Shown in pieces: positions 42,428 to 51,788 of a stretch of 64,000 nucleotides of DNA. Position numbers and translations under genes: made by a program. Source of the DNA: Faecalibacterium duncaniae. GTDB taxonomy: Bacteria; Bacillota; Clostridia; Oscillospirales; Ruminococcaceae. The stretch spans positions 2,294,001 to 2,358,000 of the forward strand of contig NZ_CP048437.1 of the NCBI RefSeq assembly GCF_010509575.1, written 5' to 3'. Each line of letters begins with the position of its first letter. Positions within the stretch are counted from its first letter, which is position 1. The notes under the pieces were generated by a model that saw only the letters and a program-made list of their open reading frames with translations, searched no databases and had not been told where the DNA came from.

Positions 42428-43433
42428 GGTCTGCACCCTCCTTCTTTTTCTTGCCAAACAGGACACGCTCCACAAGGCGGCTCATGGAGAAATCATAGCT
42501 GCCCAGCAGTCCGCCCGGGCGGAAGATCATCATCAGGATCAGCACCAGCGAGTAGATCACCATGCGGTAACTGTCGAAGCTGCGGGTCGCCTCAGGCAGG
42601 ATGGTCAGGACCGTTGCGGAGAGGATGGAGCCCAGCATAGAGCCCATGCCGCCCAGAACCACCATGACCAGGATCTCGATGGACTTCATAAAGCCGAAGG
42701 TGGAGGGGTTCAGCACGCCGATGTAGCAGGCATACAGGCCGCCTGCCAGACCCGCAAAGGCAGCGGAAAAGGCAAAGGCCATGACCTTGTAGTAGGTGGT
42801 CTGGATGCCGCAGCTCTCGGCGGCGATCTCGTTGTCGCGGATGGCCAGCACGGCACGGCCGTGGCGGCTCTTCATCATGGCGTGGATCAGGAAGCAGGTG
42901 ATGACCACGCAGAGGAACACGTTGGTGAAGTTGGAGTACTTGGGGATGTTCTTCAGGCCCTTGGAGCCATAGAACAGCTTAAAGCCCAGCACATCATCGA
43001 TGTTGTTCAGGGTAATGCGGATGATCTCACCAAAGCCCAGCGTCAAAATGGCCAGATAGTCGCCGGTCAGGCGCAGGGCCGGGATGCCGATGAGCACACC
43101 GAACAGACCAGCCACGATGCAGGCCAGCACCAGACCGATGGCAAAAGAGACACCGTCCGGCAGCGGGCAGAACTTGGTGAACAGGGCGCAGGTGTAGGCA
43201 CCCACAGCCATGAAACCAGCATGACCCAGCGGCAGCTGCCCCAGATAGCCGGTGGCAACGTTCAGGGAGACCGCCAGGATGATATTGATGCCCACCGTCA
43301 TCAGCACCTTGTTCTGGTAGGTGGACAGGATATTCCGGGTCAGGTAGGAAAGCGCCACGAACAGCAGAGCCACCAGCACGGCGTTCATCAGGTAGCGCAC
43401 GGGCATTTTGATCGTTTTACGGTTCTTATTCAT
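42420..43433 (-). CDS. livM: Branched-chain amino-acid ABC permease LivM
   Basis: 337 residues with about nine membrane helices; signature NVATGYLGQLPLGHAGFMAV and the EAA-like loop IRDNEIAAESCGIQTTYYKV, typical for LivM. Together with LivH it forms the membrane channel. Starts 13 bases after the livH stop. Confidence 0.94.
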   Translation of the reverse strand: MNKNRKTIKMPVRYLMNAVLVALLFVALSYLTRNILSTYQNKVLMTVGINIILAVSLNVATGYLGQLPLGHAGFMAVGAYTCALFTKFCPLPDGVSFAIGLVLACIVAGLFGVLIGIPALRLTGDYLAILTLGFGEIIRITLNNIDDVLGFKLFYGSKGLKNIPKYSNFTNVFLCVVITCFLIHAMMKSRHGRAVLAIRDNEIAAESCGIQTTYYKVMAFAFSAAFAGLAGGLYACYIGVLNPSTFGFMKSIEILVMVVLGGMGSMLGSILSATVLTILPEATRSFDSYRMVIYSLVLILMMIFRPGGLLGSYDFSMSRLVERVLFGKKKKEGADHE

Positions 43434-43446
43434 CTTCCTGCCCTCC

Positions 43447-44325
43447 TTACACCTTTTCCTGCACCTTGCGGCCGAGGAAGCCGGTGGGCTTGAACAGCAG
43501 CACGATGATCAGGATGGCAAACGTGACGGCATCCTTCCAGGCGGAAAGGCCGATGGCGGAGACGAAGCACTCGCACAGGCCGATGGCAATGCCGCCGATC
43601 ATTGCGCCCGGGATGGAGCCGATGCCGCCAAGAACGGCGGCAACAAAGGCTTTCAGGCCCAGCATGGAGCCCATGGTGGGGGTAGCCTGCGGGTAGGAGC
43701 AGCAGTACAGCACCGAGCCGATACCGGCCAGCGCGGAGCCCACCGCAAAGGTAAAGGAGATGGTGCTGTTGACATTGATGCCCATCAGGCGGGCAGCGTC
43801 CATATCCTCAGAGACAGCGCGCATGGCCTTGCCCAGCTTGGTCTTCTGCACCAGAAAGGTCAGCACCAGCATGGACAGCACGGTGACCACCAGCGTGATC
43901 ACGGAGGTCAGGCCCAGGGGCACACTGCCGATCATAAAGGTCTTGTTGCCGTAGTAGGAAGGGATGACCTTCGCGCCGGAACCCATCACCAGCTCAGCGG
44001 TGTACTCCAGGAAGAAGGAGACACCAATGGCCGTGATCAGCAGGGAGATGCGGGGCGCGTTGCGCAACGGGGTGTAGGCGACCTTTTCGATCACCACACC
44101 CAGCAGGGTGCAGGTAATAATGGTGGCGCACACGGCCGTCACCGGGCCAAGGCCCAGCTGGTTCATAACGAACCAGGACATGTATGCACCCACCATGATG
44201 ACATCGCCGTGGGCAAAGTTCAGCAGCAGGATGATACCGTACACCATGCTGTAACCCAGTGCGATCAGTGCATAGATGCTGCCAAGGGACAAGCCGTTGA
44301 TCAGCTGACTAAAGAACACTGTCAT
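43447..44325 (-). CDS. livH: Branched-chain amino-acid ABC permease LivH
   Basis: 292 residues, eight hydrophobic segments, beginning with the LivH-typical QLINGLSLGSIYALIALGYS and LLNFAHGDVIMVGAY; the cytoplasmic loop GKAMRAVSEDMDAARLMGIN contacts the ATPases. ATG 44325 has AAGGAAG 12 bases upstream. It is separated from livK by 128 bases containing a perfect palindrome. Confidence 0.94.
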   Translation of the reverse strand: MTVFFSQLINGLSLGSIYALIALGYSMVYGIILLLNFAHGDVIMVGAYMSWFVMNQLGLGPVTAVCATIITCTLLGVVIEKVAYTPLRNAPRISLLITAIGVSFFLEYTAELVMGSGAKVIPSYYGNKTFMIGSVPLGLTSVITLVVTVLSMLVLTFLVQKTKLGKAMRAVSEDMDAARLMGINVNSTISFTFAVGSALAGIGSVLYCCSYPQATPTMGSMLGLKAFVAAVLGGIGSIPGAMIGGIAIGLCECFVSAIGLSAWKDAVTFAILIIVLLFKPTGFLGRKVQEKV

Positions 44326-44421
44326 TGGATGGACACTTCCTTTCTTTCTACCAAAAAAGCGGAGACAACCTGTTCCGGCGGCCTCCGCAAGGGTACATCA
44401 TTCTCTGGTTCCGGCATTCAG

Positions 44422-44441
44422 GCCGCACACCGGTGTGCGGC
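44422..44441. repeat. Perfect 20-bp palindrome between livK and livH
   Basis: GCCGCACACCGGTGTGCGGC. As RNA it gives a 10-bp stem with no U tract behind, so it is more likely an mRNA stabiliser or partial attenuator that favours the binding-protein transcript than a full terminator. Confidence 0.7.
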
Positions 44442-44453
44442 GCAGAAGCGGGA

Positions 44454-45677
44454 TCAGAACATTTCCTTCAGTTCGGGCTTGCCGTCCACGTAGGTCAGGA
44501 TCGCAGTCTTCTTGACAGGATCGTGGTGCTCATCAAAGGTAAAGGTGCCGGTGATGCCCTCGATGGTGCCGGAGGCAATGGCATCGTTGACAGCCTGCTT
44601 GTACTCATCGGTACCGGCCTCCAGGCCGGCATCCTCAGCAGCCTGCACGCCGTAAACCACGGTCTTGGCGGCATCGTAGCCCAGAGGAGCAAAGCCGTTG
44701 GGGTAATCCTCGCCGTACTCTGCCTTGTAGGCATCCTCGAACTCGGGGCTGGAGCCCTTTGCGTAGTTTGCGCAGAAGTAGCTGTCCTTCAGCTGATCGG
44801 CAGTGGCATAGCCCTCCAGACCATCCCAGCCGTCGCCGCCCAGGAAGGGAACATTCAGGCCGACGCTCTCAGCCTGAGACAGGATCTGGCCCACTTCCTC
44901 GTAGTAGTTGGGGCAGAACACGGTCTCGGGGCCCTTGCCCAGGATGCTGGTCAGCTGGGTCTTGAAGTCCACGTCGCCCTCGGAGTAGCTCTCCTGATCG
45001 ACAATGGTGCCGCCCAGGCTCTCGAACTCGTTGACAAAGTTCTCAGCCAGACCCTCGTTGTAGTCAGCGCCCTTCTTGAAGATGACAGCTGCCTTGGTGT
45101 AGCCCAGCTTCTGGTAAGCATAATCAGCCATCTTGATGCCCTGGAACGGGTCGGTAAAGGTGGCACGGAAGACATTCTCGTTCACGGTGTCGGTCTCGGC
45201 ATCGTAGGTAACGGCCTCAGCGGTAGCGGAAGCAGTGACCATGGGCATGTTGTAATCTGCGCTCTCGGCAGCAACTGCCAGGGTGGGGGTGGTGGTGACA
45301 TCGCCCACCAGAGCAGTGATGCCCTCGTCCACCATCTTGGTGAAGCAGTTGACAGCCTGCGTAGCATCACCCTGCTCATCCTCGGTCAGGATCTCGATCT
45401 GCTTGCCATTGATGCCGCCGTCGGCGTTGACCTGCTTCAGGTACAGAGAAGCGCCGTTGACAACGGCCTGGCCGTAAACGGAAACGTTGCCGGTCAGGGG
45501 GCCCATCACGCCGATCTTGATGGTGTCACCGGAAGCAGCGGCAGAGCCTGCAGCGGATGCGGCAGTGGAAGAAGCGGCAGTGCTGGAAGAGGAGCCGCCG
45601 CAGGCGGTCAGGACACCGGCAGCAGCCACGACACCGGCAGTGGTCAGAAAGTTGCGGCGAGAGATCATCTTTTTCAT
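44454..45677 (-). CDS. livK: Branched-chain amino-acid binding lipoprotein LivK
   Basis: 407 residues from ATG 45677 (AGGAGG 10 bases upstream). Lipoprotein signal with lipobox LTAC at about residue 26 and a Ser/Ala-rich tether, then a periplasmic-binding type I fold (IKIGVMGPLTGNVSVYGQAV, LTEDEQGDATQAVNCFTKMV, FLGGDGWDGLEGYA). The leader also reads SRRNFLTTAG, a twin-arginine-like motif. It captures Leu/Ile/Val or related amino acids for LivHMGF. The promoter at 45770-45798 starts the operon. Confidence 0.94.
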   Translation of the reverse strand: MKKMISRRNFLTTAGVVAAAGVLTACGGSSSSTAASSTAASAAGSAAASGDTIKIGVMGPLTGNVSVYGQAVVNGASLYLKQVNADGGINGKQIEILTEDEQGDATQAVNCFTKMVDEGITALVGDVTTTPTLAVAAESADYNMPMVTASATAEAVTYDAETDTVNENVFRATFTDPFQGIKMADYAYQKLGYTKAAVIFKKGADYNEGLAENFVNEFESLGGTIVDQESYSEGDVDFKTQLTSILGKGPETVFCPNYYEEVGQILSQAESVGLNVPFLGGDGWDGLEGYATADQLKDSYFCANYAKGSSPEFEDAYKAEYGEDYPNGFAPLGYDAAKTVVYGVQAAEDAGLEAGTDEYKQAVNDAIASGTIEGITGTFTFDEHHDPVKKTAILTYVDGKPELKEMF

Positions 45678-45718
45678 AATACAATATCCTCCTGTTGGAA
45701 GTTTTTCGTATGATAGAT

Positions 45719-45798
45719 GCACAAAGCAGGGCGCTTCCCTCAAAGCCGCCCTGCTTTGTGTGTGTATTCATTATAGTCTCGCCGGGCGGGTTGTGCAA
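45719..45798 (-). promoter_or_regulatory. liv operon promoter and 5' leader hairpin
   Basis: Minus strand -35 TTGCAC (45793-45798), 17-base spacer, -10 TATAAT (45770-45775). The transcript begins with a long hairpin, CACAAAGCAGGGCG pairing with CGCCCTGCTTTGTG (45720-45760). No U tract and no Leu/Val-rich leader peptide are seen, so it looks like 5' mRNA protection rather than classic attenuation. Confidence 0.7.
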
Positions 45799-45943
45799 TT
45801 CACAAACCGTCCATACTTTTCCGGGCATTTTCCGGCATTTTATGTGAAAGCCACCAAAAAATCCATGTTGTTTTTGGTTATTTTTTCATTTTGTTCACTT
45901 TGTTTCATCGTGAAATGAAGGGCTTTCACCCATGTCAAAAAAG

Positions 45944-47287
45944 TTACAGCGTCGTTTTTTCTTCTGCCTGCCGGTAAATAGAGGTACGATAAAACACCAT
46001 GGAGAGCACGGTGCCCACAAACCAGCCCACAGGCCAGGACAGCCAGATGCCGTTCACGCCCAGCCAGCGGGAAAACAGCATGGCCAGCACCACGCGCAGG
46101 AACAGGTCGGAAAGGGTGGTCGCCATAAAGCGGCCCATCATGCCGCAGCCGCGCATCAGGCCGTCTGAGGTCAGCTTGAAGGCCAGCAGCAGGTAGAAGG
46201 GTGCGATCGTCTGCAGGAAGGTCAGGCCGGTGTTGATGGCCTCGCCCGTGGGGCTGTTCATAAAGAGCATGAGCAGCTGGCGGCCTGCCAGCAGGTACAG
46301 GGCCGTGAAGCAGAGGCAGATGCTGCCCAGCAGTCTGGCACCGGCCCCAAAACCCGCCTTGACACGCTCGTTCTTCCCGGCACCCAGATTCTGGGAGGCG
46401 TAGTTGGAAATGCCGCTGCCCAGCGTGGTCAGGGAGGAGATGAGCACATTGTTCAGCTTGGTGGCCGCGGCAAAGCCCGCGATCACGCTGGCACCGAAGG
46501 AGTTGACCACGCTCTGGATGATGATATTGCCCACTGAGACAAAGCTCTGCTGCAAAATGCTGGGGATGGCCACCACTGCGATCTGGCCCAGCATCTTCCA
46601 AGAGAACCAGACCCGCTCCCCCTCACTCGGGACAGCACGCACCCGCCGGGCCACCCCCCACAGGGAGAGCACGCAGCTCACCCCCTGGCACAGAAAGGTC
46701 GCCCAGGCCACACCGGCAACCCCCATATCAAAAGCAGCCACGAACAGCACGTCCACCGCGATGTTTGCGGTAGAGGAACCCGCCAGAAACAGGAACGGGG
46801 TGCGGCTGTCGCCCAGCGCCGTAAAAATGCCCGTTGCCACATTGTAAAGGAACAGGAAGGGCAGGCCCAGGGTGTAGATATCCAGATACTCTGCCGAGTC
46901 GGCCATCAGCTCCGCCGGGGTGCGGATGAGCACCAGCAGGCTCCGGCAGCCCAGCAGGCCCACCGCCATCAGGGCACCGCAGAGCACCACCGTGCCGATA
47001 AGCGCCGTGGAGACGGCGGTTTTCATGGTGTTGTAGTCCTTTGCGCCAAAATACCGGGAAACGATGACAGAGCCGCCGATGTTGCAGCCGAATGAGAACG
47101 CCAGAAAGATCAGGGTGATTTCGTAGCTGTTGCCCACAGCGGCCAGAGCGTTTTCACCGATCAGCTTGCCCGCCACAAGGCTGTCGGCAATGTTGTAGAG
47201 CTGCTGGAACAGGATGCTGCCGAACATGGGCAGGCAGAACTGCCACAGCACCTTGGACGGGGAGCCCACGGTCAGGTCTTTGTTCAT
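45944..47287 (-). CDS. MATE family efflux transporter
   Basis: 447 residues, twelve membrane helices in two halves. MATE-like segments: KVLWQFCLPMFGSILFQQLY and YNIADSLVAGKLIGENALAA at the start, and IPSILQQSFVSVGNIIIQSV opening the second half. Such pumps export cationic drugs or metabolites using Na+ or H+. RBS AGGAGG precedes ATG 47287. A pair of inverted repeats GTGAAAGCC/GGCTTTCAC (45844-45852, 45921-45929) lies behind the gene. Substrate unknown. Confidence 0.9.
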   Translation of the reverse strand: MNKDLTVGSPSKVLWQFCLPMFGSILFQQLYNIADSLVAGKLIGENALAAVGNSYEITLIFLAFSFGCNIGGSVIVSRYFGAKDYNTMKTAVSTALIGTVVLCGALMAVGLLGCRSLLVLIRTPAELMADSAEYLDIYTLGLPFLFLYNVATGIFTALGDSRTPFLFLAGSSTANIAVDVLFVAAFDMGVAGVAWATFLCQGVSCVLSLWGVARRVRAVPSEGERVWFSWKMLGQIAVVAIPSILQQSFVSVGNIIIQSVVNSFGASVIAGFAAATKLNNVLISSLTTLGSGISNYASQNLGAGKNERVKAGFGAGARLLGSICLCFTALYLLAGRQLLMLFMNSPTGEAINTGLTFLQTIAPFYLLLAFKLTSDGLMRGCGMMGRFMATTLSDLFLRVVLAMLFSRWLGVNGIWLSWPVGWFVGTVLSMVFYRTSIYRQAEEKTTL

Positions 47288-47529
47288 GTAAAAAAATCCT
47301 CCTCAATCTTTGGTTCTCTCTTGTCTATCTATCATTTTACCGTCCCCTCTTCGGAATGTAAACTCACAAATCCACACACTCCCCCATCCTTTTCCCGCTT
47401 TCTGCCGGATACGCACCCGCCCCGGCGGGCATCCTATCAATGTTTACAGCGGCAAACATCCGCAGACCCTCTTGCGCAAGGGTGCGGGACGTGGTAGGAT
47501 AAAGGCAGTTAGTTAGTTTTGACTATCTA

Positions 47530-48863
<1,334 letters not shown>

Positions 48864-48908
48864 TTTCCTCAGCTGCAACCTGCTTTCTTTCCTGTTTCCG
48901 CGCAGAAC

Positions 48909-48954
48909 AAAAGGGAGCGTCCCATGGTTTTCCACCGTGGGACGCTCCCTTTGT
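48909..48954. terminator. Bidirectional terminator behind eno
   Basis: GGGAGCGTCCCA (48913-48924) pairs with TGGGACGCTCCC (48938-48949); T or A runs on both sides serve eno and the convergent S-component gene. Confidence 0.88.
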
Positions 48955-49458
48955 TCAATCCAGATGGATCTGCCGTTTGGCTGTCTGCAGCGCTCTGCGC
49001 AGGGGGCGGTAGAGCAGCAGCATGATGACAAAATTTCCCACGCCGTGCATGGCATCGTAGGAAAGGCCGCTGAGCCACCAGCTCAGGGCAAAGGCCGGTG
49101 TTTTTGCCACCAGATACACCGCCGCACACAGGCCGCCGAAGCACAGGCCGTAGATGCCGCTGAACACCGCCCAGCCAAGGGCATTGTCCATCCGGCGCAG
49201 CAGCCATGCCAGCAGGGCCAGCAGATACCAGACATACAGGTACATGGCCCACCACAGCCCAAAGCCGTACAGCACACCCTGCAGCAGGATGAACACCGTA
49301 ACAGCCCCCGGCGTTTCCCGGGGCAGCTCCAGCGCAAACAGGATGACGAGCAGTGTCACCGGTTCAATGTTGGGCAGGCCGCTCATGGCCTGCTTGCTCA
49401 CCACCAGCAGCGCACCCATCAGGCCGCTGAGCACCAGCCGCAGCACCCGGATGTGCAC
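48955..49458 (-). CDS. ECF-type substrate-binding S component, possibly for cobalamin
   Basis: About 167 residues, six hydrophobic segments (RLVLSGLMGALLVVSKQAMS; VTLLVILFALEL; AVTVFILLQGVLYGFGLWWA). The plan resembles ECF transporter S components that bind a vitamin in the membrane and need a shared EcfAAT module, absent here. The proposed start is GTG 49458, just after TAAGGAG; an ATG at 49512 overlapping the previous gene is the alternative and has no RBS. It is in an operon with a DUF4430 lipoprotein, a domain related to the cobalamin-binding fold of transcobalamin, which points to B12 or a related cobamide. Confidence 0.62.
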   Translation of the reverse strand: MHIRVLRLVLSGLMGALLVVSKQAMSGLPNIEPVTLLVILFALELPRETPGAVTVFILLQGVLYGFGLWWAMYLYVWYLLALLAWLLRRMDNALGWAVFSGIYGLCFGGLCAAVYLVAKTPAFALSWWLSGLSYDAMHGVGNFVIMLLLYRPLRRALQTAKRQIHLD

Positions 49459-49465
49459 AGGCTCC

Positions 49466-49942
49466 TTACTTCGTGTAGGTAAAGGCATAGCTGTCGCCAT
49501 CGTGCAGCGCAATGTCTGCCACGCCCACGGTGGTCATCTCGCCGGTGGCATCGGTCAGGCACCACCATGCCTGATCCTTATCCCAGTCGGCGGTTTCGCC
49601 GTTGACGGTGGTCACAAAGCCTGCAGCAGCCTCCTCTTCGCTGATGAGCCCGGCTTCCACCAGAGCATCGCTCAGCTTCTCGCCATCGGTCACTTCCAGC
49701 GTAAAGGTCTGGCTCTCGCCATCCGCGCCGGTCACGGTAAACTCTGCCTTGACCTTGGCATCCTCAGCCTGCCCGGAAGCAGCCTCAGAGGAAGCGGCTT
49801 CACTGGAAGCTGCCACAGAGGACACGGCCTCAGAAGAGGCGGCACTGGATGCCGTGCTGGAAGCTGCACCGCAGCCTGCCAGCAGCCCGGCAGCCAGAGC
49901 GGCACTGATCACAACGGCCAGAAATTTATGCATGGTTTTCAT
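49466..49942 (-). CDS. DUF4430 lipoprotein (transcobalamin-like domain)
   Basis: 158 residues: lipoprotein signal with lipobox LLAGC (Cys about 24), a 35-residue Ser/Ala/Glu tether (ASSEAVSSVAASSEAASSEA) and a C-terminal DUF4430 domain (TFTLEVTDGEKLSDALVEAG; GEKL, WDKDQAWWCLTDATGE; DGDSYAFTYTK). DUF4430 resembles the C-terminal domain of cobalamin carriers. It should sit outside the membrane and may pass ligand to the S component encoded 8 bases downstream. AAAGGAG precedes ATG 49942. Confidence 0.8.
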   Translation of the reverse strand: MKTMHKFLAVVISAALAAGLLAGCGAASSTASSAASSEAVSSVAASSEAASSEAASGQAEDAKVKAEFTVTGADGESQTFTLEVTDGEKLSDALVEAGLISEEEAAAGFVTTVNGETADWDKDQAWWCLTDATGEMTTVGVADIALHDGDSYAFTYTK

Positions 49943-50011
49943 AGAAAAAGAACTCCTTTGTTTGTTTTCCGCGCGCCCTGCGCGCAGGGTCTATCATATC
50001 ATGGGTGCGCC

Positions 50012-50062
50012 CAAAAATCAAGGCACAGCGCAGTTACGATGATGCACCAGCGCTGTGCCGTT
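50012..50062 (-). terminator. Terminator of the DUF4160/DUF2442 pair
   Basis: GGCACAGCGC (50022-50031) pairs with GCGCTGTGCC (50050-50059), followed on the minus strand by TTGATTTTT. Confidence 0.8.
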
Positions 50063-50072
50063 GTGTTTTATT

Positions 50073-50369
50073 TCAGGATGCCTTTTCCAACGGGTCAACG
50101 ACCACCGGACAGGTCTCATACAGCTCTATCGGGTCAAGGTCGATACAATTGCAAGGGTCCATGTCACCGCTCACATCCCATGCCGCCGTGTCATTCAGCA
50201 CCGTCAGCCGGTCACGGAAATAATCCGGGTCGCGCATAGGCTCGAACACTCCCCCCAGCTGCAACAGGGGCTTTGCATCATACAGGCGGACAGAGCCATC
50301 ACTGAAATACAGGTAGATGGTAAAATCTTCTCCTGCAACAGCCTGCAATACTTTTGGAATATATTCCAT
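50073..50369 (-). CDS. DUF2442 domain protein
   Basis: 98 residues starting MEYIPKVLQAVAGEDFTIYL; AAAGGGGAG 6 bases before ATG 50369 sets the start. Motifs of DUF2442 (PF10387): FSDGSVRLYDAKPLL, then VFEPMRDPDYFRDRLTVLND and AWDVSGDMDP near the end. Such small proteins are regularly paired with DUF4160, as here (genes 14 bases apart), and the pair is often listed as a putative toxin-antitoxin or nutrient-linked module without proof. Confidence 0.85.
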   Translation of the reverse strand: MEYIPKVLQAVAGEDFTIYLYFSDGSVRLYDAKPLLQLGGVFEPMRDPDYFRDRLTVLNDTAAWDVSGDMDPCNCIDLDPIELYETCPVVVDPLEKAS

Positions 50370-50383
50370 ACTGTACTCCCCTT

Positions 50384-50644
50384 TCAAATCAATGGTGCCA
50401 CATGATTCAAGGGCTTTGCATCCCTGGCAAGTTCCCAGTTCTGCATCAGCTCATCTTTATGCAGCTCACACCATGCCAGAATCAATTTCAACTGGCGGCT
50501 GGGCAATGCACCACGGATAACACAGGAGTGCTGAATATCCACCAGTGCTTTATAGCCACCATATTCCGCATGGAAATGCGGTGGGTTATGGTCACTGTAA
50601 AACATTGTGATCCGAATCCCGCAAAACAAACTGATCTCCGGCAT
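50384..50644 (-). CDS. DUF4160 domain protein
   Basis: 86 residues, MPEISLFCGIRITMFYSDHN then PPHFHAEYGGYKALVDI, the clear DUF4160 (PF13711) signature, with HNPPHFHAEY conserved. AGGAGG lies 9 bases upstream of ATG 50644. Leads the two-gene unit with DUF2442. Function unproven in the family. Confidence 0.9.
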   Translation of the reverse strand: MPEISLFCGIRITMFYSDHNPPHFHAEYGGYKALVDIQHSCVIRGALPSRQLKLILAWCELHKDELMQNWELARDAKPLNHVAPLI

Positions 50645-50697
50645 AATTCCACCCTCCTGTCACGCCCAGTATAACACAGCTTCGTGTGTTTTGTCCA

Positions 50698-51627
50698 TCA
50701 ATCTTCTAAAAACGCCTTCTGGTAGCTTGCAAAGGCACCGATCTGGTTGGCCTCGCTCAGGAACCGGCAGGGCACGATTTCCGGGCGGGGCAGGCAGCGG
50801 GCCTGCGCTTCGCTGAAGGGATGGCCCCGCAGGATGTACTCCTCATATACCTCGTTCAGGGTCTCCACAAGGATGGGCTGCTTGCTGATGCCGCCGCCGA
50901 TGGCCACCTTTTCCAGATCCAGCAAAACGTTCAGGTTGTAGATCTGCACGGCAACGGCCCGGCAGAAGCTGCGCAGGGTCTCGTTGGCCTCGGTCTCCCC
51001 AGCGTGGACCGCCTCAAAGAAGATGCGTCCATCCATAGGTGCATCGGCGGGCAGGCCCTTGCGGGCGCGGTAGCCGCTCAACAGGCCGCTGGTACTGCAC
51101 TGGCAGGCAACGCTCTTTGTGGGGTCGTTCCAGGCATCGGCGTTGGTGTTCATAAAGCTATACTCGCCTGCCGTGCAGTCCCGGCCGCGCACCAGCTTCC
51201 CATCAATGATCAGGCCGCCGCCCACACCGGTGCCGATGATGAACACTGCTGCGTTCCTGCAGCCCTTCAGCACACCCCGCTCCAGCTCTGCAATGGCGGC
51301 CGCTTTGCCGTCATTCTCGATCCAGACACGGCAGCCGCAGGCCTCGGCCAGCCGGGGGCCGACAGGCGTGCCCACGTTGTAGGCCAGCGAGGGTGCTCCG
51401 CCGCCCCTGACCACACCCTGCTCGGCATCAATGAAGCCGGGCAGGCTCAGGGCAATGCCGTCCACCTCGTCCTTGTGGGGCAGGTAGATCTCCCGCAGAG
51501 TGTTCAGGAAGTGCTCCTGTGAATCCGCCGGGGTGGGCGTGCTGCCCGTATCGGTCCGGTTCAGCTGCTCATCCATCACCGAATATTTGATCCCGGTGCC
51601 GCCCACATCAAAAACCATTACTTTCAT
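50698..51627 (-). CDS. ROK family sugar kinase
   Basis: 309 residues from ATG 51627 (AGGAGG 9 bases upstream; the longer frame lacks an RBS). Phosphate loop FDVGGTGIKYSVMD, LSLPGFIDAEQGVVRG, ENDGKAAAIAELERG with the catalytic Asp, and IGTGVGGGLIIDGKL. The ROK zinc motif is incomplete: ACQCSTSGLLSGY keeps only C-x-C of C-x-C-G-x-x-G-C. It probably phosphorylates glucose, N-acetylmannosamine or a glycoside; the zinc motif loss resembles beta-glucoside kinases. It sits next to the hexuronate genes but is not clearly in their operon. Confidence 0.85.
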   Translation of the reverse strand: MKVMVFDVGGTGIKYSVMDEQLNRTDTGSTPTPADSQEHFLNTLREIYLPHKDEVDGIALSLPGFIDAEQGVVRGGGAPSLAYNVGTPVGPRLAEACGCRVWIENDGKAAAIAELERGVLKGCRNAAVFIIGTGVGGGLIIDGKLVRGRDCTAGEYSFMNTNADAWNDPTKSVACQCSTSGLLSGYRARKGLPADAPMDGRIFFEAVHAGETEANETLRSFCRAVAVQIYNLNVLLDLEKVAIGGGISKQPILVETLNEVYEEYILRGHPFSEAQARCLPRPEIVPCRFLSEANQIGAFASYQKAFLED

Positions 51628-51788
51628 GTACAGACCCTCCTGCGCTTTTTTTCTATTATTGCAAATCGCTCTCCAAATGTAAAGAGCCATGCGCTCCGCC
51701 ATGCCGGAAAACAAGAAAATCCCGCGCTGCGGCAAAGCAAAACGCAGCGCGGGAACGAAGATAGCTTAATTCAGGATCGTGTCAGTGC

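Noticed and set aside
45678..45769. Leader peptide attenuator of the liv operon
   Set aside because: The short frame starting MNTHTKQGG has no run of Leu, Ile or Val, and no alternative terminator with a U tract was found.
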